A program made the position numbers and the translations under genes. Below, one piece after another: positions 1 to 8,699 of a stretch of DNA of 64,000 nt (position 1 is the first letter of the stretch; every line of letters begins with the position of its first letter). This DNA comes from Rhodospirillales bacterium. GTDB lineage: Bacteria; Pseudomonadota; Alphaproteobacteria; Acetobacterales; Acetobacteraceae. The DNA lies in contig JAGWQN010000091.1 in assembly GCA_028869995.1 (NCBI GenBank), positions 1 to 64,000 of the forward strand. Reading direction: 5' to 3'. Below the pieces are notes generated by a model. That model did no database searches. It was not told the origin of the DNA and was given only the letters and a program-made list of their open reading frames with translations.

Positions 1-92
1 CGGAACGCGCCGGCCTGGGCCAGCAGCTTGTCCACGAGCGTGGTCTTGCCGTGGTCGACATGGGCGATGATGGCGACGTTTCGCAGCAACAT
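1..92 (-). CDS. typA: TypA/BipA ribosome-associated GTPase, N-terminal fragment
   Basis: Only the first 30 codons are inside the window; the gene continues off the left edge. The start ATG is at 92 to 90, and the peptide opens [19 protein letters not shown], which is the G1/P-loop (AHVDHGKTT) found at the very N terminus of TypA/BipA. EF-Tu, EF-G and LepA carry the same loop but have other flanking residues; the opening [20 protein letters not shown] is the TypA form. Family knowledge: TypA is a translational GTPase needed for ribosome assembly and growth under stress, including cold. It lies 134 nt downstream of the carboxymuconolactone-decarboxylase-type gene on the same strand. The Shine-Dalgarno sequence is weak. 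Confidence 0.9.
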   Translation of the reverse strand, partial: MLLRNVAIIAHVDHGKTTLVDKLLAQAGAF

Positions 93-130
93 GAAAACTG
101 TCCGGGGGTTTGTGCGCCGCCGCATAGCCC

Positions 131-155
131 AAACCGCGCGCCTTTGCACGCGCGG
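131..155 (-). terminator. Possible intrinsic terminator after the CMD-family gene
   Basis: Read on the minus strand, a 7-bp GC stem (CCGCGCG/CGCGCGG, 134-140 with 149-155) with an 8-nt loop is followed by TTT and then GGG. It sits between the end of the gene at 227 and the start of typA. The T tract is very short, so termination would be weak at best. Confidence 0.3.
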
Positions 156-226
156 CTGGCATGCAAAAGTCCGGGTCGTTGCCGCGCACCGTCGGCAGGC
201 CCCGCCCCCAGGCGGTGCTTCGGCTC

Positions 227-571
227 CTAGGCCGAGAATTCTCCGAACGCCTCCAGGGCCTTCGCCGCATACATCAGCGCCGGCCCGCCGCCCATGTAGA
301 CCACGACCGCGAGCATTTCCTCGATCTCGGCTTTCGTCGCCCCGAGCTTGACGAGCGAGCGGGTGTGGAAGCCGATGCACGGGTCGCAACGCACCGCGAC
401 GCCGACGGCCAGCGCGATGAGCTCCTTGGTCTTGGCGTCGAGCGTGCCGGCCTGCAGGGCCGCGTTCGCCATGGCGCTGAAGCCCTTCATCGCCTCCGGC
501 TGGTCGGCCCGCAGGACCGCCATCTGCTTCGAGATCGCGGCCGTCATGGCCTTGTAGCCGTCTTCGCTCAT
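227..571 (-). CDS. Carboxymuconolactone decarboxylase (CMD)/AhpD-like family protein
   Basis: A 114-residue single-domain protein of the CMD/AhpD alpha-helical fold. The family signature CxxCxxxH is present as CDPCIGFH in the middle of the chain, followed by the usual helix that begins [11 protein letters not shown]. The paired cysteines and the histidine form the redox site of AhpD-type alkylhydroperoxidases, so a thiol-based peroxidase or redox role is more likely than true carboxymuconolactone decarboxylation; no aromatic-degradation genes are nearby. The start is well supported by AGGAGG five bases before the ATG at 571. Length is normal for the stand-alone family. Next on the same strand downstream is typA. 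The exact substrate cannot be told from sequence. Confidence 0.85.
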   Translation of the reverse strand: MSEDGYKAMTAAISKQMAVLRADQPEAMKGFSAMANAALQAGTLDAKTKELIALAVGVAVRCDPCIGFHTRSLVKLGATKAEIEEMLAVVVYMGGGPALMYAAKALEAFGEFSA

Positions 572-647
572 GATCGCCTCCTGTGCTGGTCGCCCGGCCG
601 GGCGTGGGCCCGCTCGCCGCCATCACCGCCCGATCGCGGGCCGATGT

Positions 648-1637
648 CTAGAGCAGCGTTTCGAGCACCACCGCCGGCGGGCGGGCGCCGACGCGCGCGA
701 TCGTTGCCGCCGCGGCCGCCGCCCCGAGCGCGCCGCAAGCGGCGAGCGGCCGACCTTTCGTCCACGCCGTGAGGAAGCCCGCGGCGTAGGCATCGCCCGC
801 GCCGGTTGTGTCCACGACCGTCGTGGGCGCCGCCGCGATCCGGATCACGTCCTCGCCGGCAACGATCAGGCTGCCGCGCTCGCTCATCGTCAGCACCGCG
901 AGCTTGGTCTCCTCGCGCACCAGCCTGACGGCGTCCTCCGCCCTCTCGACGCCATACAGGCTGCCGATTTCCGCCTCGTTGGCGAACAGGATGTCGACCC
1001 CGGTGCGGACCAGCTCGCGAAACGCCTCGCGGTGGCGGCCGACGCAGAACGGGTCCGACAGCGACAGCGCCACGCTGCGGCCTGCCTGCTGCGCCACGCC
1101 GGCGGCCCGGCGGAACGCGGCCTGGGCGGCTGGCGGGTCGAACAGATACCCCTCGAGATATGTCACGCGGGCCGCGGCCACGGTGGCGACGTCCACCTGC
1201 GCTTCGCCAAACGCCACGCAGGCGCCGAGATAGGTGTTCATCGTGCGCTGCGCATCGGGGGTGACCGCGATCAGGCAGCGCGCCGTGGGGGCGCCGCCGC
1301 CGGCCGCGCCCAGCGGCAGCGCAGGGGTCGGGAAATGCACGCCGGAGGCGGTGATATCGTGGCGGAAGACCTGGCCCAGCTGGTCCTCGGCGACGCAACC
1401 GAAATAGGCGACGCTCGCCCCGAGTGCCGCGGCGACAGCGCAGGTATTGGCGGCCGAGCCGCCGCTGCTCTCCTGCCCCGCCGGCATGCCCGCATAGATG
1501 CGCTCAGCCGCCGCCGCGTCGATCAGCGTCATCGTGCCCTTGGCCATGCCGTGCTCGGCGAGGAAATCCTCGTCGACCTGTGCCACGACATCGACCATCG
1601 CATTGCCGATGCCCAGGATGTCGAACCGCGCGTCCAT
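648..1637 (-). CDS. Adenosine kinase (PfkB-family sugar kinase)
   Basis: A PfkB/ribokinase-fold kinase of 329 residues. It opens with FDILGIGNAMVDVVAQV, the first strand of the adenosine kinase subfamily, has the substrate-site stretch GGSAANT about 60 residues in, and carries the C-terminal PfkB signature DTTGAGDAYAAGF with the catalytic Asp of GAGD. These features fit the alphaproteobacterial proteins annotated as adenosine kinase, which phosphorylate adenosine (or a related nucleoside or sugar) with ATP in the cytoplasm. The start at 1637 was preferred because GGAG lies six bases upstream; an in-frame ATG at 1649 has a poorer site. It is divergent from the EI24-like gene, with 83 bp between them. 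Substrate is inferred from subfamily resemblance; another PfkB substrate is possible. Confidence 0.82.
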   Translation of the reverse strand: MDARFDILGIGNAMVDVVAQVDEDFLAEHGMAKGTMTLIDAAAAERIYAGMPAGQESSGGSAANTCAVAAALGASVAYFGCVAEDQLGQVFRHDITASGVHFPTPALPLGAAGGGAPTARCLIAVTPDAQRTMNTYLGACVAFGEAQVDVATVAAARVTYLEGYLFDPPAAQAAFRRAAGVAQQAGRSVALSLSDPFCVGRHREAFRELVRTGVDILFANEAEIGSLYGVERAEDAVRLVREETKLAVLTMSERGSLIVAGEDVIRIAAAPTTVVDTTGAGDAYAAGFLTAWTKGRPLAACGALGAAAAAATIARVGARPPAVVLETLL

Positions 1638-1720
1638 CGCCTTCTCCATCGTTCCGTCGCCCGCCGTTCGCGCGACAGCCGCGGTTAACATCCGCCACCG
1701 CTTCGCGGTAGGGGGGAGGC

Positions 1721-2455
1721 ATGTTCGAGGCTACGCTGCGTGCCCTGGCGCAGATGCAGGACCGCACCCTCCGCGCCGTGCTGCTGGCCAGCATCCTGTG
1801 GACGCTGCTGCTGTTCGTCGCCCTCGCCCTGGGCGCGTTCAGCGTTCTGGGAACCTTCCTGGGGCCACATGGTGGCGGCTGGATCGGCGCGATCCTGGCC
1901 GCCGCGGCCACCGTCGTGGCGCTCTGGCTGCTGTTCGTTCCCCTCGCCGCCGCGATCGCGACGTTCTACACCGACCGCATCGCCAATGCGGTCGAGGCGC
2001 GGTGGTATCCCGCGCTGCCGCCAGTCCGTCCCGCCAGCCTGGCGTCCCAGGTCTGGGACGGGGTCGCCGTTTTCCTGCGTCTGGTGGCCGCTCAGCTCCT
2101 GGTTGTCATCGGGCTGCAGACGGGCGTGGCGGCGTTCCTGCCGGGTTTTGCCGCGGCCGCCTGGCTGGCCCTGGCCGGCTGGGCCTTTGCCCGCGGCGTC
2201 TTCGTGACGCTGGCGATGCGGCGCCTGCCCCGCGGCCCGGCGCTGGCGGCCTGGCGCGCACGCCGCTGGCCTGCCATCGGGGTCGGCGTCCTGGTCGGTG
2301 CGCTCGCCTTCGTGCCGCTGCTCAACCTGGTCGCCCCCATCCTCGGCATCGCAGCATTGGTGCATGTGCTGCAATCCAGCCCCAGGATGTCGATGGCGCC
2401 GGGGCGGTGGCGTGACTCCCCGAGGCCCCGCGTGCTACCCCGCTCGCCCGACTGA
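1721..2455 (+). CDS. EI24/CysZ-like integral membrane protein
   Basis: A 244-residue membrane protein with four or more hydrophobic segments: roughly residues 20-45, 55-80, 115-150 and 185-215. The arrangement and the FYTDRIANAVE stretch after the second segment match the EI24 domain family, which includes the sulfate transporter CysZ. In alphaproteobacteria these proteins are mostly uncharacterised. No cysteine or sulfate-assimilation gene is nearby, so I do not assign sulfate transport. The start ATG is preceded by a strong GGGGGAGG. It ends 17 bp before the preferred start of the bactofilin gene, and the two probably form an operon. The last 20 residues are Pro/Arg-rich. Confidence 0.75.
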   Translation: MFEATLRALAQMQDRTLRAVLLASILWTLLLFVALALGAFSVLGTFLGPHGGGWIGAILAAAATVVALWLLFVPLAAAIATFYTDRIANAVEARWYPALPPVRPASLASQVWDGVAVFLRLVAAQLLVVIGLQTGVAAFLPGFAAAAWLALAGWAFARGVFVTLAMRRLPRGPALAAWRARRWPAIGVGVLVGALAFVPLLNLVAPILGIAALVHVLQSSPRMSMAPGRWRDSPRPRVLPRSPD

Positions 2456-2472
2456 CCGAGAGGATGGTTCCA

Positions 2473-3075
2473 TTGTTCACCAAGCGTCGCCGCCCTGAGG
2501 ACACGCAGGAGCCCGAGGCTGACACGCCGGCCCCGCCCGTACGCCCGGCTGATCCCTCGCTCGCCGTGCCCCCGTTTCGTCCCGCGCCCCCCAAGGAGGC
2601 CCCGACCATGAACCGTCCGCTGAGCCCCAATCCGCCGCCGTCGCCGGCCTCCCCGTTATCCGCGATGCCGGCCGCCGGCACGGTGGCTCGCGCAGCGCAG
2701 CGCGGTGCGGCGGAGCGCCGCACCCTCGTGGTCGGCCGTGGCATTTCGGTCCAGGGAACGGTCCAGGATGCCGAGCGGCTCGTCGTCGAGGGGACCGTCG
2801 AAGCCAGCATGATTCACGCGACGGAGCTCGTGATCGCGCTCGGCGGCATGTTCCGTGGCGAAGTCGAGGTCGAGGACTCCGAAATTTCCGGCACGCTGGA
2901 CGGCACGCTCACCGCCCGCGGGAACTTGGTCGTGCGCGCCAGCGGCAAGGTGCTCGGCACGGCCCGTTGCCGCCGGCTGCAGGTGGAGGATGGCGGCCAG
3001 ATCACCGGCCGGATCGAAATGATTACCGAGCCGGCCCGCGGCGCTGAGACCGCCCGCGGCGACGACGCGGCCTAG
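2473..3075 (+). CDS. Bactofilin (polymer-forming cytoskeletal protein)
   Basis: About 200 residues. A Pro-rich disordered N-terminal tail (first ~75 residues) precedes a bactofilin beta-helix core from about RTLVVGRGISVQG to GGQITGRIEM. The core shows the repeating pattern of short beta rungs with glycines (VEGTVEAS, GMFRGEVEVEDSE, SGTLDGTL, GKVLGTARC). Bactofilins assemble into nucleotide-independent filaments at the inner membrane and organise cell shape, stalks or peptidoglycan enzymes. For the start, GAGAGGA (2458-2464) lies eight bases before a TTG at 2473, giving MFTKRRRPED, a typical bactofilin opening. The in-frame ATG at 2464 overlaps that Shine-Dalgarno and is less likely. A further ATG at 2608 has a strong AAGGAGG and could give a shorter form with almost no tail. 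Two genes, EI24-like then bactofilin, appear co-transcribed. Confidence 0.87.
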   Translation: MFTKRRRPEDTQEPEADTPAPPVRPADPSLAVPPFRPAPPKEAPTMNRPLSPNPPPSPASPLSAMPAAGTVARAAQRGAAERRTLVVGRGISVQGTVQDAERLVVEGTVEASMIHATELVIALGGMFRGEVEVEDSEISGTLDGTLTARGNLVVRASGKVLGTARCRRLQVEDGGQITGRIEMITEPARGAETARGDDAA

Positions 3076-3134
3076 AGCAACCTCCGGCTTGGTTGAGCCT
3101 GCCCGGCTCAGCCAGGCCGGAGATAAGTTGCTCT
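3074..3134. repeat. Long imperfect palindrome directly after the bactofilin stop codon
   Basis: The arms AGAGCAAC (3074-3081) and GTTGCTCT (3127-3134) pair perfectly. Inside them CTCCGGC pairs with GCCGGAG (3115-3121), and GAGCC with GGCTC around a five-base loop. The left outer arm begins inside the TAG stop codon. No T tract follows. It could act as a transcript-end hairpin for the bactofilin gene, or be one copy of a dispersed intergenic palindromic element: the TAGAGCA...TGCTCT ends resemble such elements in alphaproteobacteria. No second copy was seen in this window. Confidence 0.6.
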
Positions 3135-3310
3135 GGATGATACGTTTTCTGGAGCGGATATCGCCCTAACCGCGTCAGGGCTGGTAGCTCTCGCCTACGC
3201 CCGCCGCCCGGCGCTGCCGCCCGACAGTGCGATGAGCGTGCCATCCGGGGTCCGACGGACCCGGATCGTGCCATCCCCCACCTCGTACGGCACCACGGCG
3301 AACGACGGCC
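3135..3310. other. Intergenic stretch between bactofilin palindrome and the lipoprotein gene
   Basis: No convincing gene. On the minus strand, in a frame shifted from the lipoprotein gene and ending with a stop near 3198, there is an open stretch whose last ~33 codons read like protein (VVPYEVGDGTIRVRR, then TPDGTLIALSGG). It has no good start or Shine-Dalgarno sequence. It may be a decayed C-terminal extension of the lipoprotein or chance. Confidence 0.3.
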
Positions 3311-4165
3311 TCAGGGCGAGGCGGGCGCTGTCTGAATATGCAGGGCGCCGGCCGGGACCGCCGGCAGCGGCGCCTGTGGCGCTCCCATCGGGGTGAGCGT
3401 CGGCGCCAGCGTCTTGTTGATCACCGTCTGACCGGCAGGCACGGCCGCGTCCGGCACCGGGGCCGTCGTCGTGGGCGGCGGGAGTGCTGCGCCCGGCGGC
3501 GTCAGCGGCGTCGGCGCCGCACCGTTGCTCGGCGCGGCCGGTGTCGCGGGGAAGCTCGGAGGCGGGCTGCCGGGTTGGCCGAGGGTCTGCGTCTGCACCG
3601 ACGGCGGCGGCGGCGCGAGCGGCTTCGCCGCGAGCAGGTATTTCCCGAGGTGCTTGCGCATCTGGTACTCGAACTCGACGTTCATGTCGTTCATCGTCGT
3701 CTTCAGCAGCTCGTAGAGGTCGCTCTTCTGCGCCTGCGGGCTGTCGGACATAAATGTCCGGCTGTCCTTCACGGCGGCCTTGATCGAGCCGAGTGGCTTC
3801 CCGTTGGCATCGAGCAGCGTGAGGTGGACGGCGAAATGCGCATCGTAGTGGTCGTGCACCTGGATGATCGAAGCGTCGTCGATGCCGAAATCGGCCATGC
3901 CCGACGTGCCGTCCAACTCAAGCCGGTCCTCCGCCATCTGGCGCAGCGCCGTCACCGGCTGTTCCGGGGCGAGGTATTCGACATGCGTCGCCTCGCCCGA
4001 TGGCACCCAGGAATCGTCGATCGCGAGCTTGGCCACGTTGAGCCGCAGCTTGGTGAGGTAGGCATAGCGCAGCGCCGGATAGGGTGCGGGTGGGGGCGCA
4101 CTGCCCGCGCAACCCGCGAGCGCCAGCAGCAACGATGTCAGGATCGCGAACCGAACGCGCATCAT
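3311..4165 (-). CDS. Putative lipoprotein of unknown function with Pro-rich tail
   Basis: A 284-residue protein with a signal peptide ending in a lipobox (LALAGC, lipidated Cys at residue 19), so it is predicted to be anchored in the outer or inner membrane facing the periplasm. Residues ~30-175 form a mixed alpha/beta region with no motif I recognise; the last ~100 residues are Pro/Ala/Thr-rich and probably disordered. Its ATG overlaps the hslO stop codon as ATGA, so translation is likely coupled to hslO. A second in-frame ATG follows at once. A GACTC (GANTC) methylation target lies about 8 bases upstream of the start, inside hslO. The position directly behind hslO suggests a shared mRNA, not necessarily a shared function. 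Confidence 0.75.
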   Translation of the reverse strand: MMRVRFAILTSLLLALAGCAGSAPPPAPYPALRYAYLTKLRLNVAKLAIDDSWVPSGEATHVEYLAPEQPVTALRQMAEDRLELDGTSGMADFGIDDASIIQVHDHYDAHFAVHLTLLDANGKPLGSIKAAVKDSRTFMSDSPQAQKSDLYELLKTTMNDMNVEFEYQMRKHLGKYLLAAKPLAPPPPSVQTQTLGQPGSPPPSFPATPAAPSNGAAPTPLTPPGAALPPPTTTAPVPDAAVPAGQTVINKTLAPTLTPMGAPQAPLPAVPAGALHIQTAPASP

Positions 4166-5091
4166 CTTCTTTCCGACTCTTCCTTGCCGCGCACGTCCTC
4201 GCGCGGAAACCGAAACGAATAATTGCAGAACTCGCAGGTCATGACGATCTCGCCCTCGACCGTCATGTGGTCGAGGTCGTCGGTGCCGAAGCCGGCGAGG
4301 ATCGTCGTCAGCCGCTGGCGCGAGCAGCGGCAGCCATAGGCCAGCGCGCGCGCCCGGTCCGCCGCGACGCCTTCGGCGCCGAACAGCCGCCAGAGCAGGG
4401 TTTCGGGCGCGAGCGCGTCGTCGAGAAGCTCGGCCTCGGTCAGCGTCTCGGCCAGCACCGTCGCGGTCTGCCAGGCATCCTCGTCGCCGGCGGCGATGCG
4501 CTCCAGGATCAGCGCGGCGGCCCGCCAGCCATCGGCGGTCCGCGCCGCGGCGAGGCGGATCCAGGCGCCGATCTGCTCGCTGGCGCGGAAATAGCCGACC
4601 GCCATCGCCGCGAGCGTCTCGCCCTCGATCGCGACGATCCCCTGGTGGCGGTCCGTATCCGGGCCCTGATCCACCGTGAAGGCGAGATAGCCTTCGCCGA
4701 GCAGGGCCGCGTCGCTCATGTCGTCACGGATCTGGCCGCTCTCGTGCGCCTCCGCGCGGACCTGAGCATAGCCGCGCAGCGCGCCCGCGTCGGTGCAGTC
4801 CGCGAGCAGCAGCGATACCGGCCCGTCGCCCTTCGCCTGCAACGAGAACGAGCCGCGGAATTTCAGGGCGCCGGCGAGGCCGGCGGTCAGCGCCAGCGCC
4901 TTGCCCTGCAGGCGGACGACGATCTCAGGGCTGTCGTGACGCGCCAGCAGCGCCTCGGCGAGCGGGCCGAGCCGGACCAGCCGCCCGCGCACCGGCCGTC
5001 CAGGCAGGTGGAACGGCAGGATGCCGCGCGGCACCACAAGATCCGGCACGTCGGGCCGGTCGGCGTCGAGAAAGGCGGGCGTATCGGCCAT
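4162..5091 (-). CDS. hslO: Hsp33 redox-regulated chaperone
   Basis: A 309-residue Hsp33. The C-terminal zinc redox switch is visible as CxC (GCRCSRQR) and, about 35 residues on, CxxC (TCEFCNYSF). In oxidised cells the zinc is released, disulfides form and the protein becomes an ATP-independent holdase in the cytoplasm. The N-terminal domain has the family landmarks GSFSLQAKGDGP and LLADCTDAGALRGYA. The start at 5091 (MADTPAFLDADRPD) is where family similarity begins; an open frame runs 49 codons further upstream but that part shows no similarity. The stop overlaps the start of the downstream lipoprotein gene by 4 nt. Divergent from the MFS gene at 5280, with a 188-bp gap that holds one GATTC (5164). 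Confidence 0.93.
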   Translation of the reverse strand: MADTPAFLDADRPDVPDLVVPRGILPFHLPGRPVRGRLVRLGPLAEALLARHDSPEIVVRLQGKALALTAGLAGALKFRGSFSLQAKGDGPVSLLLADCTDAGALRGYAQVRAEAHESGQIRDDMSDAALLGEGYLAFTVDQGPDTDRHQGIVAIEGETLAAMAVGYFRASEQIGAWIRLAAARTADGWRAAALILERIAAGDEDAWQTATVLAETLTEAELLDDALAPETLLWRLFGAEGVAADRARALAYGCRCSRQRLTTILAGFGTDDLDHMTVEGEIVMTCEFCNYSFRFPREDVRGKEESERR

Positions 5092-5279
5092 GCGAAGATA
5101 GGATAGGCGTTGCGCCGCCGGCCCGCTACCGTCGGGGGCAATGAAACGTCCCAATACATGATCGATTCCCTCACGCCGCATCACGTGTCGCCGCGCGACG
5201 TCGCCCCCAGACACGCAGCCCCGCTGTCGCATCCCCATCGGTCTCTCCCCGCCGGTCCCGGCACGGCGCAGGAGCGATC

Positions 5280-6416
5280 GTGAAGCGCGGTCACCGCGGC
5301 ACGCTTAGCGCCATCGTCCTGGCCCGCACGGCCTTCGGCCTGCAGGTTCAGACCGTGGCCACGCTGGGCCCGGCGCTGCGCCATGCCTTCGCGCTGGACT
5401 TCGCGGGCTTCGGCACCCTGGTTGGCCTCTACATGCTGCCCGGTGTGGCGCTGGCGCTACCGGTCGCCTTTGCCGGCCGTCGCCTGGGCGACCGCAACGC
5501 GCTGGCGCTGGGCATGGCCTTGATGACCCTGGGTAGCGCGCTGAGTGCCGCCGCCCCGGGCGTGTTCCTGTTCGGCGCCGGACGCCTGCTGAGCGGCAGC
5601 GGTGCCGTTGCCATCCTGGTCTTCCAGGGCAAGGTTCTGTCGGAGCGCTACACCGGCCGTGGCTTTTCTCTCGCCACATCCCTCCAGACCGGGGCGTTCC
5701 CGATCGGCGTGGGCCTTGCGCCGCTGGTTCTCGGCCCGCTCGCGGCCGCGTATGGCTGGCGCTCGGCCCTCGTTGCCGGCGCCGTGGTTGCCGGCATTCC
5801 GGTTTTCCTGCTGCTCACGACCTGGCGGGAGGTCGCGGCAGTGCCGGCGTATGGCGTGCGGCTGCTGGCCTGGCCCAGTCGGCGCGAGGTGCGCCTCGTC
5901 ATCCTGGCAGGTCTGGTCTGGGTCTTCTACAACGCCGGGTTCAACAACTACCTGGCCTTTATGCCGGCCCTGATGGCCGCTCGCCACCTCGGTGGCGCGG
6001 TCGCCGCCTCGGTCGTGCCCTTGGCCACCTGGCCTAATCTAGCCTTCATCCTCGCCGGTGCCGCCGTCGCCCATCGCCTCGGCAACACGCCCGTCTTCTT
6101 CGCGGGAACGCTTTGCACGCTGGCGGCCATCGTCTGGGCGGTCGCCGGTGGCCCCTTGCCGGCAACCGCGCTGCTGTTCGGCACGCTGGGCGCCGTGCAC
6201 GGCGGGATCATCGTGGCGACCGGCACGCTCGCGACCCGCCCGGAAAACCGTGGGGTCGGCATGGCGATCTTCTATATGGTCTATTACGCGGGCGGCTTCG
6301 TGTTCCCGGCGATCTGCGGGCATGCCGCCGACCTCGCCGGTGGCCCCCAGGGCGCGTTTGTCGCCGCCGCGGGCCTTTCCCTGTTTGCCATCCCGGCCTG
6401 GCTCCTGATCCGCTGA
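5280..6416 (+). CDS. MFS transporter
   Basis: A 378-residue major facilitator superfamily carrier with about 12 hydrophobic segments and the inter-helix 2/3 loop GRRLGDRNALALG, which is a form of motif A. It starts with GTG (5280) preceded by CAGGAGCGATC, a good Shine-Dalgarno at normal spacing. Substrate unknown; the closest resemblance is to the CynX/NimT-like and Bcr-type single-component carriers. The gene is on the opposite strand to its neighbours and separates hslO from argF-argD, genes that in relatives are often found next to one another, which suggests later insertion. Codon use and GC are like the surroundings, so any acquisition is not recent or came from a similar genome. Confidence 0.85.
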   Translation: MKRGHRGTLSAIVLARTAFGLQVQTVATLGPALRHAFALDFAGFGTLVGLYMLPGVALALPVAFAGRRLGDRNALALGMALMTLGSALSAAAPGVFLFGAGRLLSGSGAVAILVFQGKVLSERYTGRGFSLATSLQTGAFPIGVGLAPLVLGPLAAAYGWRSALVAGAVVAGIPVFLLLTTWREVAAVPAYGVRLLAWPSRREVRLVILAGLVWVFYNAGFNNYLAFMPALMAARHLGGAVAASVVPLATWPNLAFILAGAAVAHRLGNTPVFFAGTLCTLAAIVWAVAGGPLPATALLFGTLGAVHGGIIVATGTLATRPENRGVGMAIFYMVYYAGGFVFPAICGHAADLAGGPQGAFVAAAGLSLFAIPAWLLIR

Positions 6417-6441
6417 GCCCGCGACCGGGACGCGCCGGCGG

Positions 6442-7359
6442 TCAGCTCCGCAGGGCGCTCAGGGCCCAGGCGAGCACGCCCTTCTGCGCATGCAGCCGGT
6501 TCTCCGCTTCGTCGAAGACCACGGATTGCGGGCCGTCGATGACCTCGGCGGTGACTTCCTCGCCACGGTGCGCCGGCAGGCAGTGCATGAAGATCGCGTC
6601 CTTCGCCGCCTTCGCCATGAGCGCGGCGGTGACCTGGTAGGGGGCGAGCAGGTTGTGCCGGTTCTCCGCCGGGTCGTCGGACATGGAAACCCAGGCGTCG
6701 GTGACGACGCAGCGCGCGCCGGCCACCGCCTTTTCGGGTTGCGTGGTCCACTCGACCGCCGCCCCCTGAGCGCGTGCCCAGTCCAGCACCGCGGTCGGCG
6801 GGGCAAGGTCGGGCGGGGTCGCGAGCCGCAGCGTGAAGCCGAACCGCACCGCCGCCTCGATCCAGCTGCGCGCGACGTTGTTGCCGTCGCCGCACCAGGC
6901 CACCACCTGCCCCGCGATCGGCCCCCGGTGCTCCTCGAACGTCATCACGTCGGCCATGAGCTGGCAGGGGTGTGAGGCCGCGGTGAGCCCGTTGACCACC
7001 GGCACGCTCGCATAAGCGGCCATTTCCTGAAGTTTTTCAGGCGCATCGGTGCGCAGCATGATGGCGTCCACGTAGCGCGAGAGCACGCGCGCCGTGTCGG
7101 CGATCGTCTCGCCGCGCCCGAGCTGTGTCTCCTTGCTCGAGAGCACGATCGCCTCGCCGCCGAGCTGGCGCATCGCCACCTCGAAGGAGACCCGCGTTCG
7201 CGTCGAGGGCTTCTCGAAAATCATGGCCAGCGTCTTGCCGGCCAGCGGGCGCGATGAAACGCCGCGCGCGCGCTTGAAGCCACTCGCCGCCTCCAGCATC
7301 TGGCGCAGCGTTGCCGTGTCGAAGTCACGCAGGTCGAGGAAGTGGCGCGGCGGCGCCAC
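6442..7359 (-). CDS. argF: Ornithine carbamoyltransferase
   Basis: Transfers carbamoyl phosphate to ornithine to give citrulline in arginine biosynthesis. The carbamoyl-phosphate loop STRTR is at residues 52-56, HPCQ follows in the middle domain, and the ornithine-site motifs DAWVSM and [12 protein letters not shown] are intact. Length (305 residues) is normal. The chosen start is a GTG at 7359 ([12 protein letters not shown]) with GAGGAAGGCGAG just before it; another GTG at 7401 overlaps the argD stop as GTGA and could couple the two genes, adding 14 residues with no family similarity. argD lies upstream with 38 bp between stop and preferred start, so argD-argF is an operon. Confidence 0.95.
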   Translation of the reverse strand: MAPPRHFLDLRDFDTATLRQMLEAASGFKRARGVSSRPLAGKTLAMIFEKPSTRTRVSFEVAMRQLGGEAIVLSSKETQLGRGETIADTARVLSRYVDAIMLRTDAPEKLQEMAAYASVPVVNGLTAASHPCQLMADVMTFEEHRGPIAGQVVAWCGDGNNVARSWIEAAVRFGFTLRLATPPDLAPPTAVLDWARAQGAAVEWTTQPEKAVAGARCVVTDAWVSMSDDPAENRHNLLAPYQVTAALMAKAAKDAIFMHCLPAHRGEEVTAEVIDGPQSVVFDEAENRLHAQKGVLAWALSALRS

Positions 7360-7397
7360 CTCGCCTTCCTCGGCCACCGTCCGGCGCGCGGCGCCAC

Positions 7398-8594
7398 TCA
7401 CTTCGCGGCGACCTTGCTGGCGCTCGGCTGGCAGCGGCGCGCGGCGCGGCGCACCATGTCGAGCCCCTGCCCGATGTCGTCCTCGCTGATCACCAGCGGC
7501 GGCACCAGGCGCACCACGTTCTCGCCCGCGGTCACCGCCAGCATGCCCTCGGCCATCAGCGCGTTGTTCACGTCGCCGGCCGGCACGCGGCATTTGAGCC
7601 CGAGCATCAGCCCAGCACCGCGCAGCTCCTCGAACACATCGGGGAACTCGCGCACCACGGCGCCGAGCGCGTCCCACAGGCGCTGGCCCTTGCGCGCAAC
7701 CCCGTCGAGAAACCCCGGCTCAAGGATCACGTCCAGCACGGCGTTGCCCGCGGCGCAGGCCAGCGGATTGCCGCCGAAGGTGGTGCCGTGCGTGCCGGGC
7801 TGCATATGCCGGGCCACTGCCTCGGTCGCCAGCACCGCGCCGAGCGGGAAGCCGCCGCCGATGCCCTTGGCCACGCTCATCACGTCCGGCGTGATGCCCG
7901 CCCATTGATGCGCGAACAGCTTGCCGGTGCGCCCCACGCCGCACTGGATCTCGTCGAGGCCGAGCAGCAGCCCGTATTCGTCGCAGGTGGCGCGCAGATC
8001 CCGGAGAAACTGCAGCTGCGCCGGCCGGATCCCGCCTTCCCCCTGGATCGGCTCGATGATGATCCCCGCGGTTTCCGCGGTGATGGCCGCGCGCACGGCA
8101 TTGAGATTGTTGAATGGCACATGGTCGAACCCGGCGCATTCGGGGCCGAAGCCCTTGAGGTATTTCGCGTTGCCGGTGGCCGCGAGCATGCCGAGCGTGC
8201 GGCCGTGGAAGGCGCCCTCGAAGCAGATGAAGCGGTAGCGTTCGCCGCGCCCAGTCTCGGACATGGTCTTGCGCATCATCTTCACCATGCCCTCGTTCGC
8301 CTCCGCGCCCGAGTTGCAGAAGAAGACACTGTCCGCGAACGTCGTATCCACCAGGCGCTGGGCCAGTTTCTCGGCCTGCGGCACGCGATAGAGGTTGGAG
8401 ACGTGCATGACGCGTGCCGCCTGCTCGGCGATGGCGCGGGTCAGCCCGGGATGCCCGTGGCCGAGGGAGGAGGTGGCGATCCCCGCTCCGAAATCCAGGA
8501 ATCGTCGCCCGTCCGCCGTCCACAGCCAGGCGCCTTCACCCCGCTCGAAGGCGAGGTCGGCGCGGTTGTAGTTCGGCATCAAGGCGGCGATCAT
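7398..8594 (-). CDS. argD: Acetylornithine/succinyldiaminopimelate aminotransferase
   Basis: A 398-residue class-III PLP aminotransferase. It has the PLP phosphate-binding NSGAEANEG (residues 94-102), the DE pair in [15 protein letters not shown] (214-215) and the Schiff-base lysine in SVAKGIGGG (Lys243). It converts N-acetylglutamate semialdehyde to N-acetylornithine with glutamate, the step before ornithine release and ArgF. The Leu-rich [14 protein letters not shown] region is of ArgD type and not the GABA or ornithine aminotransferase type. Start ATG at 8594, upstream AGGAAAAC at long spacing; an ATG at 8579 is also possible. First gene of the argD-argF operon. It faces recX across a gap with a 9-bp palindrome at 8700-8718. 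Confidence 0.93.
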   Translation of the reverse strand: MIAALMPNYNRADLAFERGEGAWLWTADGRRFLDFGAGIATSSLGHGHPGLTRAIAEQAARVMHVSNLYRVPQAEKLAQRLVDTTFADSVFFCNSGAEANEGMVKMMRKTMSETGRGERYRFICFEGAFHGRTLGMLAATGNAKYLKGFGPECAGFDHVPFNNLNAVRAAITAETAGIIIEPIQGEGGIRPAQLQFLRDLRATCDEYGLLLGLDEIQCGVGRTGKLFAHQWAGITPDVMSVAKGIGGGFPLGAVLATEAVARHMQPGTHGTTFGGNPLACAAGNAVLDVILEPGFLDGVARKGQRLWDALGAVVREFPDVFEELRGAGLMLGLKCRVPAGDVNNALMAEGMLAVTAGENVVRLVPPLVISEDDIGQGLDMVRRAARRCQPSASKVAAK

Positions 8595-8699
8595 CGTTCG
8601 GGTTTCCGTTTTCCTGCCCGAGGCCCTCCCCGATGGAGGACCAAAAAACCAGCATGCGGGTGAAATCCCGGCGGCGTCAAACTTTTCCCCGGAAGTGAC

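Noticed and set aside
3023..3274. An 83-codon minus-strand frame across the bactofilin end
   Set aside because: It overlaps the bactofilin gene and the palindrome, and its product is Arg-rich with no similarity.
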